From the NCBI GenBank assembly GCA_947561715.1, contig OX387199.1:12653001-12717000 (forward strand): 64,000 nt of DNA, in the 5' to 3' direction. Source of the stretch: Ascidia mentula (lineage: Eukaryota; Chordata; Ascidiacea; Phlebobranchia; Ascidiidae). The position numbers and the translations under genes were made by a program. This document shows positions 10,995 through 26,200 of the stretch, one piece after another. Position 1 is the first letter of the stretch. Every line of letters starts with the position of its first letter. The notes under the pieces were generated by a model, which was not told where the DNA came from, ran no database searches, and worked only from the letters and a program-made list of their open reading frames with translations.

Positions 10995-13900
10995 TGGAAA
11001 ACGCTGATACTCCAGTACTGAGTTTGCGGTTGCACAACGTATGTAACTATGCGCTTTCAGCACTTGTCCATTTTGCAGTATATGACTTTTCGATAAAAAA
11101 TATTTTTTTTCAGTACAAGCTTTATTATACAGTGGAAAACGCTGATACTCCAGTACTGAGTTTGCGGTTGCACAACGTATGTAACTATGCGCTTTCAGCA
11201 CTTGTCCATTTTGCAGTATATGACTTTTCGATAAAAAATATTTTTTTTCAGTACAAGCTTTATTATACAGTGGAAAACGCTGATACTCCAGTACTGAGTT
11301 TGCGGTTGCACAACGTATGTAACTATGCGATTTCAGCACTTGTCCATTTTGCAGTATACGACTTTTCGGTAAAAAATATTTTATTTCAGTACAAGCTTTA
11401 TTATACAGTGGAAAACGCTGGTACTCCAGCATTGCTTTTGCGGTTGCACAACGTATGTAACTATGCGATTTCAGCACTTGTCCATTTTGCAGTATATGAC
11501 TTTTCGACAAAAAATAGTTTTTTTTCTGTACAAGCTTTATTATACAGTGGAAAAGGCTGATACTCCAGTATTGCGTTTGCGGTTGCACAATGTATGTAAC
11601 TATGCGATTTCAGCACTTGTCCATTTTGCAGTATATGACTTTTCGATAAAAAATGTTTTTTTTCAGTACAAGCTTTATTATACAGTGGAAAACGCTGATA
11701 CTCCAGTAATGAGTTTGCGGTTGCACAACGTATGTAACTATGCGATTTCAGCACTTGTCCATCTTGCAGTATATGACTTTTCGATAAAAAATATTTTTTT
11801 TCATTACAAGCTTTATTATACAGTGGAAAACGCTGGTACTCCAGTATTGCTTTTGCGGTTGCACAACGTATGTAACTATGCGATTTCAGCACTTGTCCAT
11901 TTTGCAGTATATGACTTTTCGATAAAAAATATTTTTTTTCAGTACAAGCTTTATTATACAGTGGAAAACGCTGATACTCCAGTATTGCGTTTGCGGTTGC
12001 ACAACGTATGTAACTATGCGATTTCAGCACTTGTCCATTTTGCAGTATATGACTTTTCGATAAAAAATATTTTTTTTCAGTACAAGCTTTATTATACAGT
12101 GGAAAACGCTGATACTCCAGTATTGCGTTTGCGGTTGCACAACGTATGTAACTATGCGATTTCAGCACTTGTCCATTTTGCAGTACATGACTTTTCGATA
12201 AAAAATATTTTTTTTCAGTACAAGCTTTATTATACAGTGGAAAACGCTGATACTCCAGTATTGCGTTTGCGGTTGCACAACGTATGTAACTATGCGCTTT
12301 CAGCACTTGTCCATTTTGCAGTATATGACTTTTCGATAAAAAATATTTTTTTTCAGTACAAGCTTTATTATACAGTGGAAAACGCTGATACTCCAGTACT
12401 GAGTTTGCGGTTGCACAACGTATGTAACCATGCGATTTCAGCACTTGTCCATTTTGCAGTATATGACTTTTCGATAAAAAATATTTTTTTTTAGTACAAG
12501 CTTTATTATACATTGGAAAACGCTGATACTCCAGTACTGAGTTTGCGGTTGCACAACGTATGTAACCATGCGATTTCAGCACTTGTCCATTTTGCAGTAT
12601 ACGACTTTTCGGTAAAAAATATTTTTTTTCCGTACAAGCTTTATTATACAGTGGAAAACGCTGATACTCCAGTATTGCGTTTGCGGTTGCACAACGTATG
12701 TAACTATGCGCTTTCAGCACTTGTCCATTTTGCAGTATATGACTTTTCGATAAAAATAATTTTTTTTTAGTACAAGCTTTATTATACAGTGGAAAACGCT
12801 GATACTCCAGTACTGAGTTTGCGGTTGCACAACGTATGTAACTATGCGCTTTCAGCACTTGTCCATTTTGCAGTATATGACTTTTCGATAAAAAATATTT
12901 TTTTTCAGTACAAGCTTTATTATACAGTGGAAAACGCTGATACCCCAGTACTGAGTTTGCGGTTGCACAACGTATGTAACCATGCGATTTCAGCACTTGT
13001 CCATTTTGCAGTACACGACTATTTGGTAAAAAATATTTTTTTTCAGTACAAGCTTTGTTATACAGTGGAAAACGCTGATACTCCAGTTTTGCGTTTGCGG
13101 TTGCACAACGTATGTAACTATGCGCTTTCAGCACTTGTCCATTTTGCAGTATATGACTTTTCGATAAAAAATATTTTTTTTCAGTACAAGCTTTATTATA
13201 CAGTGGAAAACGCTGATACTCCAGTACTGAGTTTGCGGTTGCACAACGTATGTAACCATGCGATTTCAGCACTTGTCCATTTTTCAGTATATGACTTTTC
13301 GATAAAAAATATTTTTTTTCAGTACAAGCTTTATTATACAGTGGAAAACGCTGATACTCCAGTAATGAGTTTGCGGTTGCACAACGTATGTAACTATGCG
13401 ATTTCAGCACTTGTCCATCTTGCAGTATATGACTTTTCGACAAAAAATATTTTTTTTCATTACAAGCTTTATTATACAGTGGAAAACGCTGGTACTCCAG
13501 TATTGCTTTTGCGGTTGCACAACGTATTTAACTATGCGATTTCAGCACTTGTCCATTTTGCAGTATATGACTTTTCGATAAAAAATATTTTTTTTCAGTA
13601 CAAGCTTTATTATACAGTGGAAAACGCTGATACTCCAGTATTGCCTTTGCGGTTGCACAACGTATGTAACTATGCGATTTCAGCACTTGTCCATTTTGCA
13701 GTATATGACTTTTCGATAAAAAATATTTTTTTTCAGTACAAGCTTTATTATACAGTGGAAAACGCTGATACTCCAGTATTGCGTTTGCGGTTGCACAACG
13801 TATGTAACTATTCGCTTTCAGCACTTGTCCATTTTGCAGTATATGACTTTTCGATAAAAAATATTTTTTTTCAGTACAAGCTTTATTATACAGTGGACAA

Positions 13901-15545
13901 CGCTGATACTCCAGTATTGCGTTTGCGGTTGCACAACGTATGTATCTATGCGCTTTCAGCACTTGTCCATTTTGCAGTATATGACTTTTCGATAAAAAAT
14001 ATTTTTTTTCAGTACAAGCTTTATTATACAGTGGAAAACGCTGATACTCCAGTACTGAGTTTGCGGTTGCACAACGTATGTAACTATGCGCTTTCAGCAC
14101 TTGTCCATTTTGCAGTATATGACTTTTCGATAAAAAATATTTTTTTTCAGTACAAGCTTTATTATACAGTGGAAAACGCTGATACCCCAGTACTGAGTTT
14201 GCTGTTGCACAACGTATGTAACCATGCGATTTCAGCACTTGTCCATTTTGCAGTATACGACTATTCGGTAAAAAATATTTTTTTTCAGTACAAGCTTTGT
14301 TATACAGTGGAAAACGCTGATACTCCAGTTTTGCGTTTGCGGTTGCACAACGTATGTAACTATGCGCTTTCAGCACTTGTCCATTTTGCAGTATATGACT
14401 TTTCGATAAAAAATATTTTTTTTCAGTACAAGCTTTATTATACAGTGGAAAACGCTGATACTCCAGTACTGAGTTTGCGGTTGCACAACGTATGTAACTA
14501 TGCGATTTCAGCACTTGTCCATTTTGCAGTATACGACTTTTCGGTAAAAAATATTTTATTTCAGTACAAGCTTTATTATACAGTGGAAAACGCTGGTACT
14601 CCAGCATTGCTTTTGCGGTTGCACAACGTATGTAACTATGCGATTTCAGCACTTGTCCATTTTGCAGTATATGACTTTTCGACAAAAAATAGTTTTTTTT
14701 CTGTACAAGCTTTATTATACAGTGGAAAAGGCTGATACTCCAGTATTGCGTTTGCGGTTGCACAACGTATGTAACTATGCGATTTCAGCACTTGTCCATT
14801 TGGCAGTATATGACTTTTCGATAAAAAATGTTTTTTTTCAGTACAAGCTTTATTATACAGTGGAAAACGCTGATACTCCAGTAATGAGTTTGCGGTTGCA
14901 CAACGTATGTAACTATGCTATTTCAGCACTTGTCCATCTTGCAGTATATGACTTTTCGATAAAAAATATTTTTTTTCATTACAAGCTTTATTATACAGTG
15001 GAAAACGCTGGTACTCCAGTATTGCTTTTGCGGTTGCACAACGTATGTAACTATGCGATTTCAGCACTTGTCCATTTTGCAGTATATGACTTTTCGATAA
15101 AAAATATTTTTTTTCAGTACAAGCTTTATTATACAGTGGAAAACGCTGATACTCCAGTATTGCGTTTGCGGTTGCACAACGTATGTAACTATGCGATTTC
15201 AGCACTTGTCCATTTTGCAGTATATGACTTTTCGATAAAAAATATTTGTTTTCAGTACAAGCTTTATTATACAGTGGAAAACGCTGATACTCCAGTATTG
15301 CGTTTGCGGTTGCACAACGTATGTAACTATGCGCTTTCAGCACTTGTCCATTTTGCAGTACATGACTTTTCGATAAAAAATATTTTTTTTCAGTACAAGC
15401 TTTATTATACAGTGGAAAACGCTGATACTCCAGTATTGCGTTTGCGGTTGCACAACGTATGTAACTATGCGCTTTCAGCACTTGTCCATTTTGCAGTATA
15501 TGACTTTTCGATAAAAAATATTTTTTTTCAGTACAAGCTTTATTA
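8981..15545 (+). repeat. Higher-order repeat, 8,980-bp period, second copy
   Basis: Partner of 1-6565. Variant order, homopolymer lengths and rare private changes are shared, for example the T-run ending in TAG near 12493 and 12769, matching 3513 and 3789. Known differences include the patch region (13645-13830, the commoner version) and a G-to-T change near 14203. After about 15545 the match ends and the array continues with the variant series that begins the 5,938-bp repeat family. Confidence 0.9.
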
Positions 15546-17302
15546 TACAGTGGAAAACGCTGATACTCCAGTACTGAGTTTGCGGTTGCACAACGTATGT
15601 AACCATGCGATTTCAGCACTTGTCCATTTTGCAGTATATGACTTTTCGATAAAAAATATTTTTTTTCAGTACAAGCTTTATTATACATTGGAAAACGCTG
15701 ATACTCCAGAACTGAGTTTGCGGTTGCACAACGTATGTAACCATGCGATTTCAGCACTTGTCCATTTTGCAGTATACGACTTTTCGGTAAAAAATATTTT
15801 TTTTCAGTACAAGCTTTATTATACAGTGGAAAACGCTGATACTCCAGTACTGAGTTTGCGGTTGCACAACGTATGTAACTGTGCGCTTTCAGCACTTGTC
15901 CATTTTGCAGTATATGACTTTTCGATAAAAAATATTTTTTTTCAGTACAAGCTTTATTATACAGTGGAAAACGCTGATACTCCAGTTTTGCGTTTGCGGT
16001 TGCACAACGTATGTAACTATGCGCTTTCAGCACTTGTCCATTTTGCAGTATATGACTTTTCGATAAAAAATTTTTTTTTTCTGTACAAGCTTTATTATAC
16101 CGTGGAAAACGCTGATACTCCAGTACTGAGTTTGCGGTTGCACAACGTATGTAACTATGCGATTTCAGCACTTGTCCATTTTGCAGTATATGAATTTTCG
16201 ATAAAAAATATTTTTTGTCAGTACAAGCTTTATTATACAGTGGAAAACGCTGATACTCCAGTACTGAGTTTGCGGTTGCACAACGTATGTAACCATGCGA
16301 TTTCAGCACTTGTCCATTTTGAAGTATACGACTTTTCGGTAAAAAATATATTTTATTCAGTACAAGCTTTATTATACAGTGGAAAACGCTGATACTCCAG
16401 TATTGCGTTTGCGGTTGCACAACGTATATAACTATGCGCTTTCAGCACTTGTCCATTTTGCAGTATATGACTTTTCGATAAAAAATATTTTTTTTCAGTA
16501 CAAGCTTTATTATACAGTGGAAAACGCTGATACTCCAGTACTGAGTTTGCGGTTGCACAACGTATGTAACTATGCGCTTTCAGCACTTGTCCATTTTGCA
16601 GTATATGACTTTTCGATAAAAAATATTTTTTTTCAGTACAAGCTTTATTATACAGTGGAAAACGCTGATACCCCAGTACTGAGTTTGCGGTTGCACAACG
16701 TATGTAACCATGCGATTTCAGCACTTGTCCATTTTGCAGTACACGACTATTCGGTAAAAAATATTTTTTTTCAGTACAAGCTTTGTTATACAGTGGAAAA
16801 CGCTGATACTCCAGTTTTGCGTTTGCGGTTGCACAACGTATGTAACTATGCGCTTTCAGCACTTGTCCATTTTGCAGTATATGACTTTTCGATAAAAAAT
16901 ATTTTTTTTCAGTACAAGCTTTATTATACAGTGGAAAACGCTGATACTCCAGTACTGAGTTTGCGGTTGCACAACGTATGTAACTATGTGATTTCAGCAC
17001 TTGTCCATTTTGCAGTATATGACTTTTCGATAAAAAATATTTTTTTTCAGTACAAGCTTTATTATACAGTGGAAAACGCTGATACTCCAGTACTGAGTTT
17101 GCGGTTGCACAACGTATGTAACCATGCGATTTCAGCACTTGTCCATTTTTCAGTATATGACTTTTCGATAAAAAATATTTTTTTTCAGTACAAGCTTTAT
17201 TATACAGTGGAAAACGCTGATACTCCAGTTTTGCGTTTGCGGTTGCACAACGTATGTAACTATGCGCTTTCAGCACTTGTCCATTTTGCAGTATATGACT
17301 TT
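12651..17302 (+). repeat. Higher-order repeat, 5,938-bp period, first copy
   Basis: Matches 18589-23240 at an offset of 5,938 bp (43 monomers plus 4 bp). A 500-codon minus-strand open frame at 14918-16420 recurs at 20856-22358 with only a couple of residue changes. The landmark monomer with GTATATAAC near 16424 recurs at 22361. The repeat overlaps the end of the 8,980-bp repeat, so the same DNA takes part in two periods, a sign of successive unequal exchanges with different registers. Confidence 0.85.
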
Positions 17303-18588
17303 TCGATAAAAAATATTTTTTTTCAGTACAAGCTTTATTATACAGTGGAAAACGCTGATACTCCAGTATTGCGTTTGCGGTTGCACAACGTATGTAACTA
17401 TGCGATTTCAGCACTTGTCCATTTTGCAGTATATGACTTTTCGATAAAAAATATTTTTTTTCAGTACAAGCTTTATTATACAGTGGAAAACGCTGATACT
17501 CCAGTATTGCGTTTGCGGTTGCACAACGTATGTAACTATGCGATTTCAGCACTTGTCCATTTTGCAGTACATGACTTTTCGATAAAAAATATTTGTTTTC
17601 AGTACAAGCTTTATTATACAGTGGAAAACGCTGATACTCCAGTATTGCGTTTGCGGTTGCACAACGTATGTAACTATGCGCTTTCAGCACTTGTCCATTT
17701 TGCAGTATATGACTTTTCGATAAAAAATATTTTTTTTCAGTACAAGCTTTATTATACAGTGGAAAACGCTGATACTCCAGTACTGAGTTTGCGGTTGCAC
17801 AACGTATGTAACCATGCGATTTCAGCACTTGTCCATTTTGCAGTATATGACTTTTCGATAAAAAATATTTTTTTTTAGTACAAGCTTTATTATACATTGG
17901 AAAACGCTGATACTCCAGTACTGAGTTTGCGGTTGCACAACGTATGTAACCATGCGATTTCAGCACTTGTCCATTTTGCAGTATACGACTTTTCGGTAAA
18001 AAATATTTTTTTTCCGTACAAGCTTTATTATACAGTGGAAAACGCTGATACTCCAGTACTGAGTTTGCGGTTGCACAACGTATGTAACTGTGCGCTTTCA
18101 GCACTTGTCCATTTTGCAGTATATGACTTTTCGATAAAAAATATTTTTTTTCAGTACAAGCTTTATTATACAGTGGAAAACGCTGATACTCCAGTTTTGC
18201 GTTTGCGGTTGCACAACGTATGTAACTATGCGCTTTCAGCACTTGTTCATTTTGCAGTATATGACTTTTCGATAAAAAATTTTTTTTTTCTGTACAAGCT
18301 TTATTATACCGTGGAAAACGCTGATACTCCAGTACTGAGTTTGCGGTTGCACAACGTATGTAACTATGCGATTTCAGCACTTGTCCATTTTGCAGTATAT
18401 GAATTTTCGATAAAAAAAATTTTTTTGTCAGTACAAGCTTTATTATACAGTGGAAAACGCTGATACTCCAGTACTGAGTTTGCGGTTGCACAACGTATGT
18501 AACCATGCGATTTCAGCGCTTGTCCATTTTGAAGTATACGACTTTTCGGTAAAAAATATATTTTATTCAGTACAAGCTTTATTATACG
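17303..18588 (+). repeat. Mosaic insert between the 5,938-bp repeats
   Basis: This stretch is made of pieces matching different places. About 17340-18040 corresponds to 11956-12656 at an offset of 5,384 bp (39 monomers plus 2 bp), sharing the T-run ending in TAG near 17877. About 18050-18588 corresponds to 15840-16378 at an offset of 2,210 bp. The changeover lies within a monomer near 18040. A lengthened A-run near 18413 changes the local frame. It looks like a recombination junction and not a unit of its own. Confidence 0.7.
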
Positions 18589-21500
18589 GTGGAAAACGCT
18601 GATACTCCAGTATTGCGTTTGCGGTTGCACAACGTATGTAACTATGCGCTTTCAGCACTTGTCCATTTTGCAGTATATGACTTTTCGATAAAAATTATTT
18701 TTTTTCAGTACAAGCTTTATTATACAGTGGAAAACGCTGATACTCCAGTACTGAGTTTGCGGTTGCACAACGTATGTAACTATGCGCTTTCAGCACTTGT
18801 CCATTTTGCAGTATATGACTTTTCGATAAAAAATATTTTTTTTCAGTACAAGCTTTATTATACAGTGGAAAACGCTGATACCCCAGTACTGAGTTTGCGG
18901 TTGCACAACGTATGTAACCATGCGATTTCAGCACTTGTCCATTTTGCAGTACACGACTATTCGGTAAAAAATATTTTTTTTCAGTACAAGCTTTGTTATA
19001 CAGTGGAAAACGCTGATACTCCAGTTTTGCGTTTGCGGTTGCACAACGTATGTAACTATGCGCTTTCAGCACTTGTCCATTTTGCAGTATATGACTTTTC
19101 GATAAAAAATATTTTTTTTCAGTACAAGCTTTATTATACAGTGGAAAACGTTGATACTCCAGTACTGAGTTTGCGGTTGCACAACGTATGTAACCATGCG
19201 ATTTCAGCACTTGTCCATTTTTCAGTATATGACTTTTCGATAAAAAATATTTTTTTTCAGTACAAGCTTTATTATACAGTGGAAAACGCTGATACTCCAG
19301 TAATGAGTTTGCGGTTGCACAACGTATGTAACTATGCGATTTCAGCACTTGTCCATCTTGCAGTATATGACTTTTCGACAAAAAATATTTTTTTTCATTA
19401 CAAGCTTTATTATACAGTGGAAAACGCTGGTACTCCAGTATTGCTTTTGCGGTTGCACAACGCATTTAACTATGCGATTTCAGCACTTGTCCATTTTGCA
19501 GTATATGACTTTTCGATAAAAAATATTTTTTTTCAGTACAAGCTTTATTATACAGTGGAAAACGCTGATACTCCAGTATTGCCTTTGCGGTTGCACAACG
19601 TATGTAACTATGCGATTTCAGCACTTGTCCATTTTGCAGTATATGACTTTTCGATAAAAAATATTTTTTTTCAGTACAAGCTTTATTATACAGTGGAAAA
19701 CGCTGATACTCCAGTATTGCGTTTGCGGTTGCACAACGTATGTAACTATTCGCTTTCAGCACTTGTCCATTTTGCAGTATATGACTTTTCGATAAAAAAT
19801 ATTTTTTTTCAGTACAAGCTTTATTATACAGTGGACAACGCTGATACTCCAGTATTGCGTTTGCGGTTGCACAACGTATGTATCTATGCGCTTTCAGCAC
19901 TTGTCCATTTTGCAGTATATGACTTTTCGATAAAAAATATTTTTTTTCAGTACAAGCTTTATTATACAGTGGAAAACGCTGATACTCCAGTACTGAGTTT
20001 GCGGTTGCACAACGTATGTAACTATGCGCTTTCAGCACTTGTCCATTTTGCAGTATATGACTTTTCGATAAAAAATATTTTTTTTCAGTACAAGCTTTAT
20101 TATACAGTGGAAAACGCTGATACCCCAGTACTGAGTTTGCGGTTGCACAACGTATGTAACCATGCGATTTCAGCACTTGTCCATTTTGCAGTATACGACT
20201 AATCGGTAAAAAATATTTTTTTTCAGTACAAGCTTTGTTATACAGTGGAAAACGCTGATACTCCAGTTTTGCGTTTGCGGTTGCACAACGTATGTAACTA
20301 TGCGCTTTCAGCACTTGTCCATTTTGCAGTATATGACTTTTCGATAAAAAATATTTTTTTTCAGTACAAGCTTTATTATACAGTGGAAAACGCTGATACT
20401 CCAGTACTGAGTTTGCGGTTGCACAACGTATGTAACTATGCGATTTCAGCACTTGTCCATTTTGCAGTATACGACTTTTCGGTAAAAAATATTTTATTTC
20501 AGTACAAGCTTTATTATACAGTGGAAAACGCTGGTACTCCAGCATTGCTTTTGCGGTTGCACAACGTATGTAACTATGCGATTTCAGCACTTGTCCATTT
20601 TGCAGTATATGACTTTTCGACAAAAAATAGTTTTTTTTCTGTACAAGCTTTATTATACAGTGGAAAAGGCTGATACTCCAGTATTGCGTTTGCGGTTGCA
20701 CAACGTATGTAACTATGCGATTTCAGCACTTGTCCATTTGGCAGTATATGACTTTTCGATAAAAAATGTTTTTTTTCAGTACAAGCTTTATTATACAGTG
20801 GAAAACGCTGATACTCCAGTAATGAGTTTGCGGTTGCACAACGTATGTAACTATGCTATTTCAGCACTTGTCCATCTTGCAGTATATGACTTTTCGATAA
20901 AAAATATTTTTTTTCATTACAAGCTTTATTATACAGTGGAAAACGCTGGTACTCCAGTATTGCTTTTGCGGTTGCACAACGTATGTAACTATGCGATTTC
21001 AGCACTTGTCCATTTTGCAGTATATTACTTTTCGATAAAAAATATTTTTTTTCAGTAAAAGCTTTATTATACAGTGGAAAACGCTGATACTCCAGTATTG
21101 CGTTTGCGGTTGCACAACGTATGTAACTATGCGATTTCAGCACTTGTCCATTTTGCAGTATATGACTTTTCGATAAAAAATATTTGTTTTCAGTACAAGC
21201 TTTATTATACAGTGGAAAACGCTGATACTCCAGTATTGCGTTTGCGGTTGCACAACGTATGTAACTATGCGCTTTCAGCACTTGTCCATTTTGCAGTACA
21301 TGACTTTTCGATAAAAAATATTTTTTTTCAGTACAAGCTTTATTATACAGTGGAAAACGCTGATACTCCAGTATTGCGTTTGCGGTTGCACAACGTATGT
21401 AACTATGCGCTTTCAGCACTTGTCCATTTTGCAGTATATGACTTTTCGATAAAAAATATTTTTTTTCAGTACAAGCTTTATTATACAGTGGAAAACGCTG

Positions 21501-23240
21501 ATACTCCAGTACTGAGTTTGCGGTTGCACAACGTATGTAACCATGCGATTTCAGCACTTGTCCATTTTGCAGTATATGACTTTTCGATAAAAAATATTTT
21601 TTTTCAGTACAAGCTTTATTATACATTGGAAAACGCTGATACTCCAGAACTGAGTTTGCGGTTGCACAACGTATGTAACCATGCGATTTCAGCACTTGTC
21701 CATTTTGCAGTATACGACTTTTCGGTAAAAAATATTTTTTTTCAGTACAAGCTTTATTATACAGTGGAAAACGCTGATACTCCAGTACTGAGTTTGCGGT
21801 TGCACAACGTATGTAACTGTGCGCTTTCAGCACTTGTCCATTTTGCAGTATATGACTTTTCGATAAAAAATATTTTTTTTCAGTACAAGCTTTATTATAC
21901 AGTGGAAAACGCTGATACTCCAGTTTTGCGTTTGCGGTTGCACAACGTATGTAACTATGCGCTTTCAGCACTTGTCCATTTTGCAGTATATGACTTTTCG
22001 ATAAAAAATTTTTTTTTTCTGTACAAGCTTTATTATACCGTGGAAAACGCTGATACTCCAGTACTGAGTTTGCGGTTGCACAACGTATGTAACTATGCGA
22101 TTTCAGCACTTGTCCATTTTGCAGTATATGAATTTTCGATAAAAAATATTTTTTGTCAGTACAAGCTTTATTATACAGTGGAAAACGCTGATACTCCAGT
22201 ACTGAGTTTGCGGTTGCACAACGTATGTAACCATGCGATTTCAGCACTTGTCCATTTTGAAGTATACGACTTTTCGGTAAAAAATATATTTTATTCAGTA
22301 CAAGCTTTATTATACAGTGGAAAACGCTGATACTCCAGTATTGCGTTTGCGGTTGCACAACGTATATAACTATGCGCTTTCAGCACTTGTCCATTTTGCA
22401 GTATATGACTTTTCGATAAAAAATATTTTTTTTCAGTACAAGCTTTATTATACAGTGGAAAACGCTGATACTCCAGTACTGAGTTTGCGGTTGCACAACG
22501 TATGTAACTATGCGCTTTCAGCACTTGTCCATTTTGCAGTATATGACTTTTCGATAAAAAATATTTTTTTTCAGTACAAGCTTTATTATACAGTGGAAAA
22601 CGCTGATACCCCAGTACTGAGTTTGCGGTTGCACAACGTATGTAACCATGCGATTTCAGCACTTGTCCATTTTGCAGTACACGACTATTCGGTAAAAAAT
22701 ATTTTTTTTCAGTACAAGCTTTGTTATACAGTGGAAAACGCTGATACTCCAGTTTTGCGTTTGCGGTTGCACAACGTATGTAACTATGCGCTTTCAGCAC
22801 TTGTCCATTTTGCAGTATATGACTTTTCGATAAAAAATATTTTTTTTCAGTACAAGCTTTATTATACAGTGGAAAACGCTGATACTCCAGTACTGAGTTT
22901 GCGGTTGCACAACGTATGTAACTATGTGATTTCAGCACTTGTCCATTTTGCAGTATATGACTTTTCGATAAAAAATATTTTTTTTCAGTACAAGCTTTAT
23001 TATACAGTGGAAAACGCTGATACTCCAGTACTGAGTTTGCGGTTGCACAACGTATGTAACCATGCGATTTCAGCACTTGTCCATTTTTCAGTATATGACT
23101 TTTCGATAAAAAATATTTTTTTTCAGTACAAGCTTTATTATACAGTGGAAAACGCTGATACTCCAGTTTTGCGTTTGCGGTTGCACAACGTATGTAACTA
23201 TGCGCTTTCAGCACTTGTCCATTTTGCAGTATATGACTTT
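18589..23240 (+). repeat. Higher-order repeat, 5,938-bp period, second copy
   Basis: Partner of 12651-17302, ending near 23240, where the T-run changes and the array continues differently. From about 18850 the same DNA also matches 23683-27983 at 4,833 bp (35 monomers plus 3 bp), so it is a middle copy of three. Private changes include GACTAATCGG near 20197, which places a stop in the otherwise open plus frame, and TATTACTTTTC plus CAGTAAAAGC near 21024-21060. Confidence 0.85.
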
Positions 23241-26200
23241 TCGATAAAAATTTTTTTTTTTCTGTTCAAGCTTTATTATACCGTGGAAAACGCTGATACT
23301 CCAGTACTGAGTTTGCGGTTGCACAACGTATGTAACTATGCGATTTCAGCACTTGTCCATTTTGCAGTATATGAATTTTCGATAAAAAATATTTTTTGTC
23401 AGTACAAGCTTTATTATACAGTGGAAAACGCTGATACTCCAGTACTGAGTTTGCCGTTGCACAACGTATGTAACCATGCGATTTCAGCACTTGTCCATTT
23501 TGAAGTATACGACTTTTCGGTAAAAAATATATTTTATTCAGTACAAGCTTTATTATACGGTGGAAAACGCTGATACTCCAGTATTGCGTTTGCGGTTGCA
23601 CAACGTATGTAACTATGCGCTTTCAGCACTTGTCCATTTTGCAGTACACGACTATTCGGTAAAAAATATTTTTTTTCAGTACAAGCTTTATTATACAGTG
23701 GAAAACGCTGATACCCCAGTACTGAGTTTGCGGTTGCACAACGTATGTAACCATGCGATTTCAGCACTTGTCCATTTTGCAGTACACGACTATTCGGTAA
23801 AAAATATTTTTTTTCAGTACAAGCTTTGTTATACAGTGGAAAACGCTGATACTCCAGTTTTGCGTTTGCGGTTGCACAGCGTATGTAACTATGCGCTTTC
23901 AGCACTTGTCCATTTTGCAGTATATGACTTTTCGATAAAAAATATTTTTTTTCAGTACAAGCTTTATTATACAGTGGAAAACGCTGATACTCCAGTACTG
24001 AGTTTGCGGTTGCACAACGTATGTAACCATGCGATTTCAGCACTTGTCCATTTTTCAGTATATGACTTTTCGATAAAAAATATTTTTTTTCAGTACAAGC
24101 TTTATTATACAGTGGAAAACGCTGATACTCCAGTAATGAGTTTGCGGTTGCACAACGTATGTAACTATTCGATTTCAGCACTTGTCCATCTTGCAGTATA
24201 TGACTTTTCGACAAAAAATATTTTTTTTCATTACAAGCTTTATTATACAGTGGAAAACGCTGGTACTCCAGTATTGCTTTTGCGGTTGCACAACGTATTT
24301 AACTATGCGATTTCAGCACTTGTCCATTTTGCAGTATATGACTTTTCGATAAAAAATATTTTTTTTCAGTACAAGCTTTATTATACAGTGGAAAACGCTG
24401 ATACTCCAGTATTGCCTTTGCGGTTGCACAACGTATGTAACTATGCGATTTCAGCACTTGTCCATTTTGCAGTATATGACTTTTCGATAAAAAATATTTT
24501 TTTTCAGTACAAGCTTTATTATACAGTGGAAAACGCTGATACTCCAGTATTGCGTTTGCGGTTGCACAACGTATGTAACTATGCGCTTTCAGCACTTGTC
24601 CATTTTGCAGTATATGACTTTTCGATAAAAAATATTTTTTTTCAGTACAAGCTTTATTATACACTGGACAACGCTGATACTCCAGTATTGCGTTTGCGGT
24701 TGCACAACGTATGTATCTATGCGCTTTCAGCACTTGTCCATTTTGCAGTATATGACTTTTCGATAAAAAATATTTTTTTTCAGTACAAGCTTTATTATAC
24801 AGTGGAAAACGCTGATACTCCAGTACTGAGTTTGCGGTTGCACAACGTATGTAACTATGCGCTTTCAGCACTTGTCCATTTTGCAGTATATGACTTTTCG
24901 ATAAAAAATATTTTTTTTCAGTACAAGCTTTATTATACAGTGGAAAACGCTGATACCCCAGTACTGAGTTTGCGGTTGCACAACGTATGTAACCATGCGA
25001 TTTCAGCACTTGTCCATTTTGCAGTATACGACTTTTCGGTAAAAAATATTTTTTTTCAGTACAAGCTTTGTTATACAGTGGAAAACGCTGATACTCCAGT
25101 TTTGCGTTTGCGGTTGCACAACGTATGTAACTATGCGCTTTCAGCACTTGTCCATTTTGCAGTATATGACTTTTCGATAAAAAATATTTTTTTTCAGTAC
25201 AAGCTTTATTATACAGTGGAAAACGCTGATACTCCAGTACTGAGTTTGCGGTTGCACAACGTATGTAACTATGCGATTTCAGCACTTGTCCATTTTGCAG
25301 TATACGACTTTTCGGTAAAAAATATTTTATTTCAGTACAAGCTTTATTATACAGTGGAAAACGCTGGTACTCCAGCATTGCTTTTGCGGTTGCACAACGT
25401 ATGTAACTATGCGATTTCAGCACTTGTCCATTTTGCAGTATATGACTTTTCGACAAAAAATAGTTTTTTTTCTGTACAAGCTTTATTATACAGTGGAAAA
25501 GGCTGATACTGCAGTATTGCGTTTGCGGTTGCACAACGTATGTAACTATGCGATTTCAGCACTTGTCCATTTGGCAGTATATGACTTTTCGATAAAAAAT
25601 GTTTTTTTTCAGTACAAGCTTTATTATACAGTGGAAAACGCTGATACTCCAGTAATGAGTTTGCGGTTGCACAACGTATGTAACTATGCTATTTCAGCAC
25701 TTGTCCATCTTGCAGTATATGACTTTTCGATAAAAAATATTTTTTTTCATTACAAGCTTTATTATACAGTGGAAAACGCTGGTACTCCAGTATTGCTTTT
25801 GCGGTTGCACAACGTATGTAACTATGCGATTTCAGCACTTGTCCATTTTGCAGTATATGACTTTTCGATAAAAAATATTTTTTTTCAGTACAAGCTTTAT
25901 TATACAGTGGAAAACGCTGATACTCCAGTATTGCGTTTGCGGTTGCACAACGTATGTAACTATGCGATTTCAGCACTTGTCCATTTTGCAGTATATGACT
26001 TTTCGATAAAAAATATTTTTTTTCAGTACAAGCTTTATTATACAGTGGAAAACGCTGATACTCCAGTATTGCGTTTGCGGTTGCACAACGTATGTAACTA
26101 TGCGCTTTCAGCACTTGTCCATTTTGCAGTACATGACTTTTCGATAAAAAATATTTTTTTTCAGTACAAGCTTTATTATACAGTGGAAAACGCTGATACT

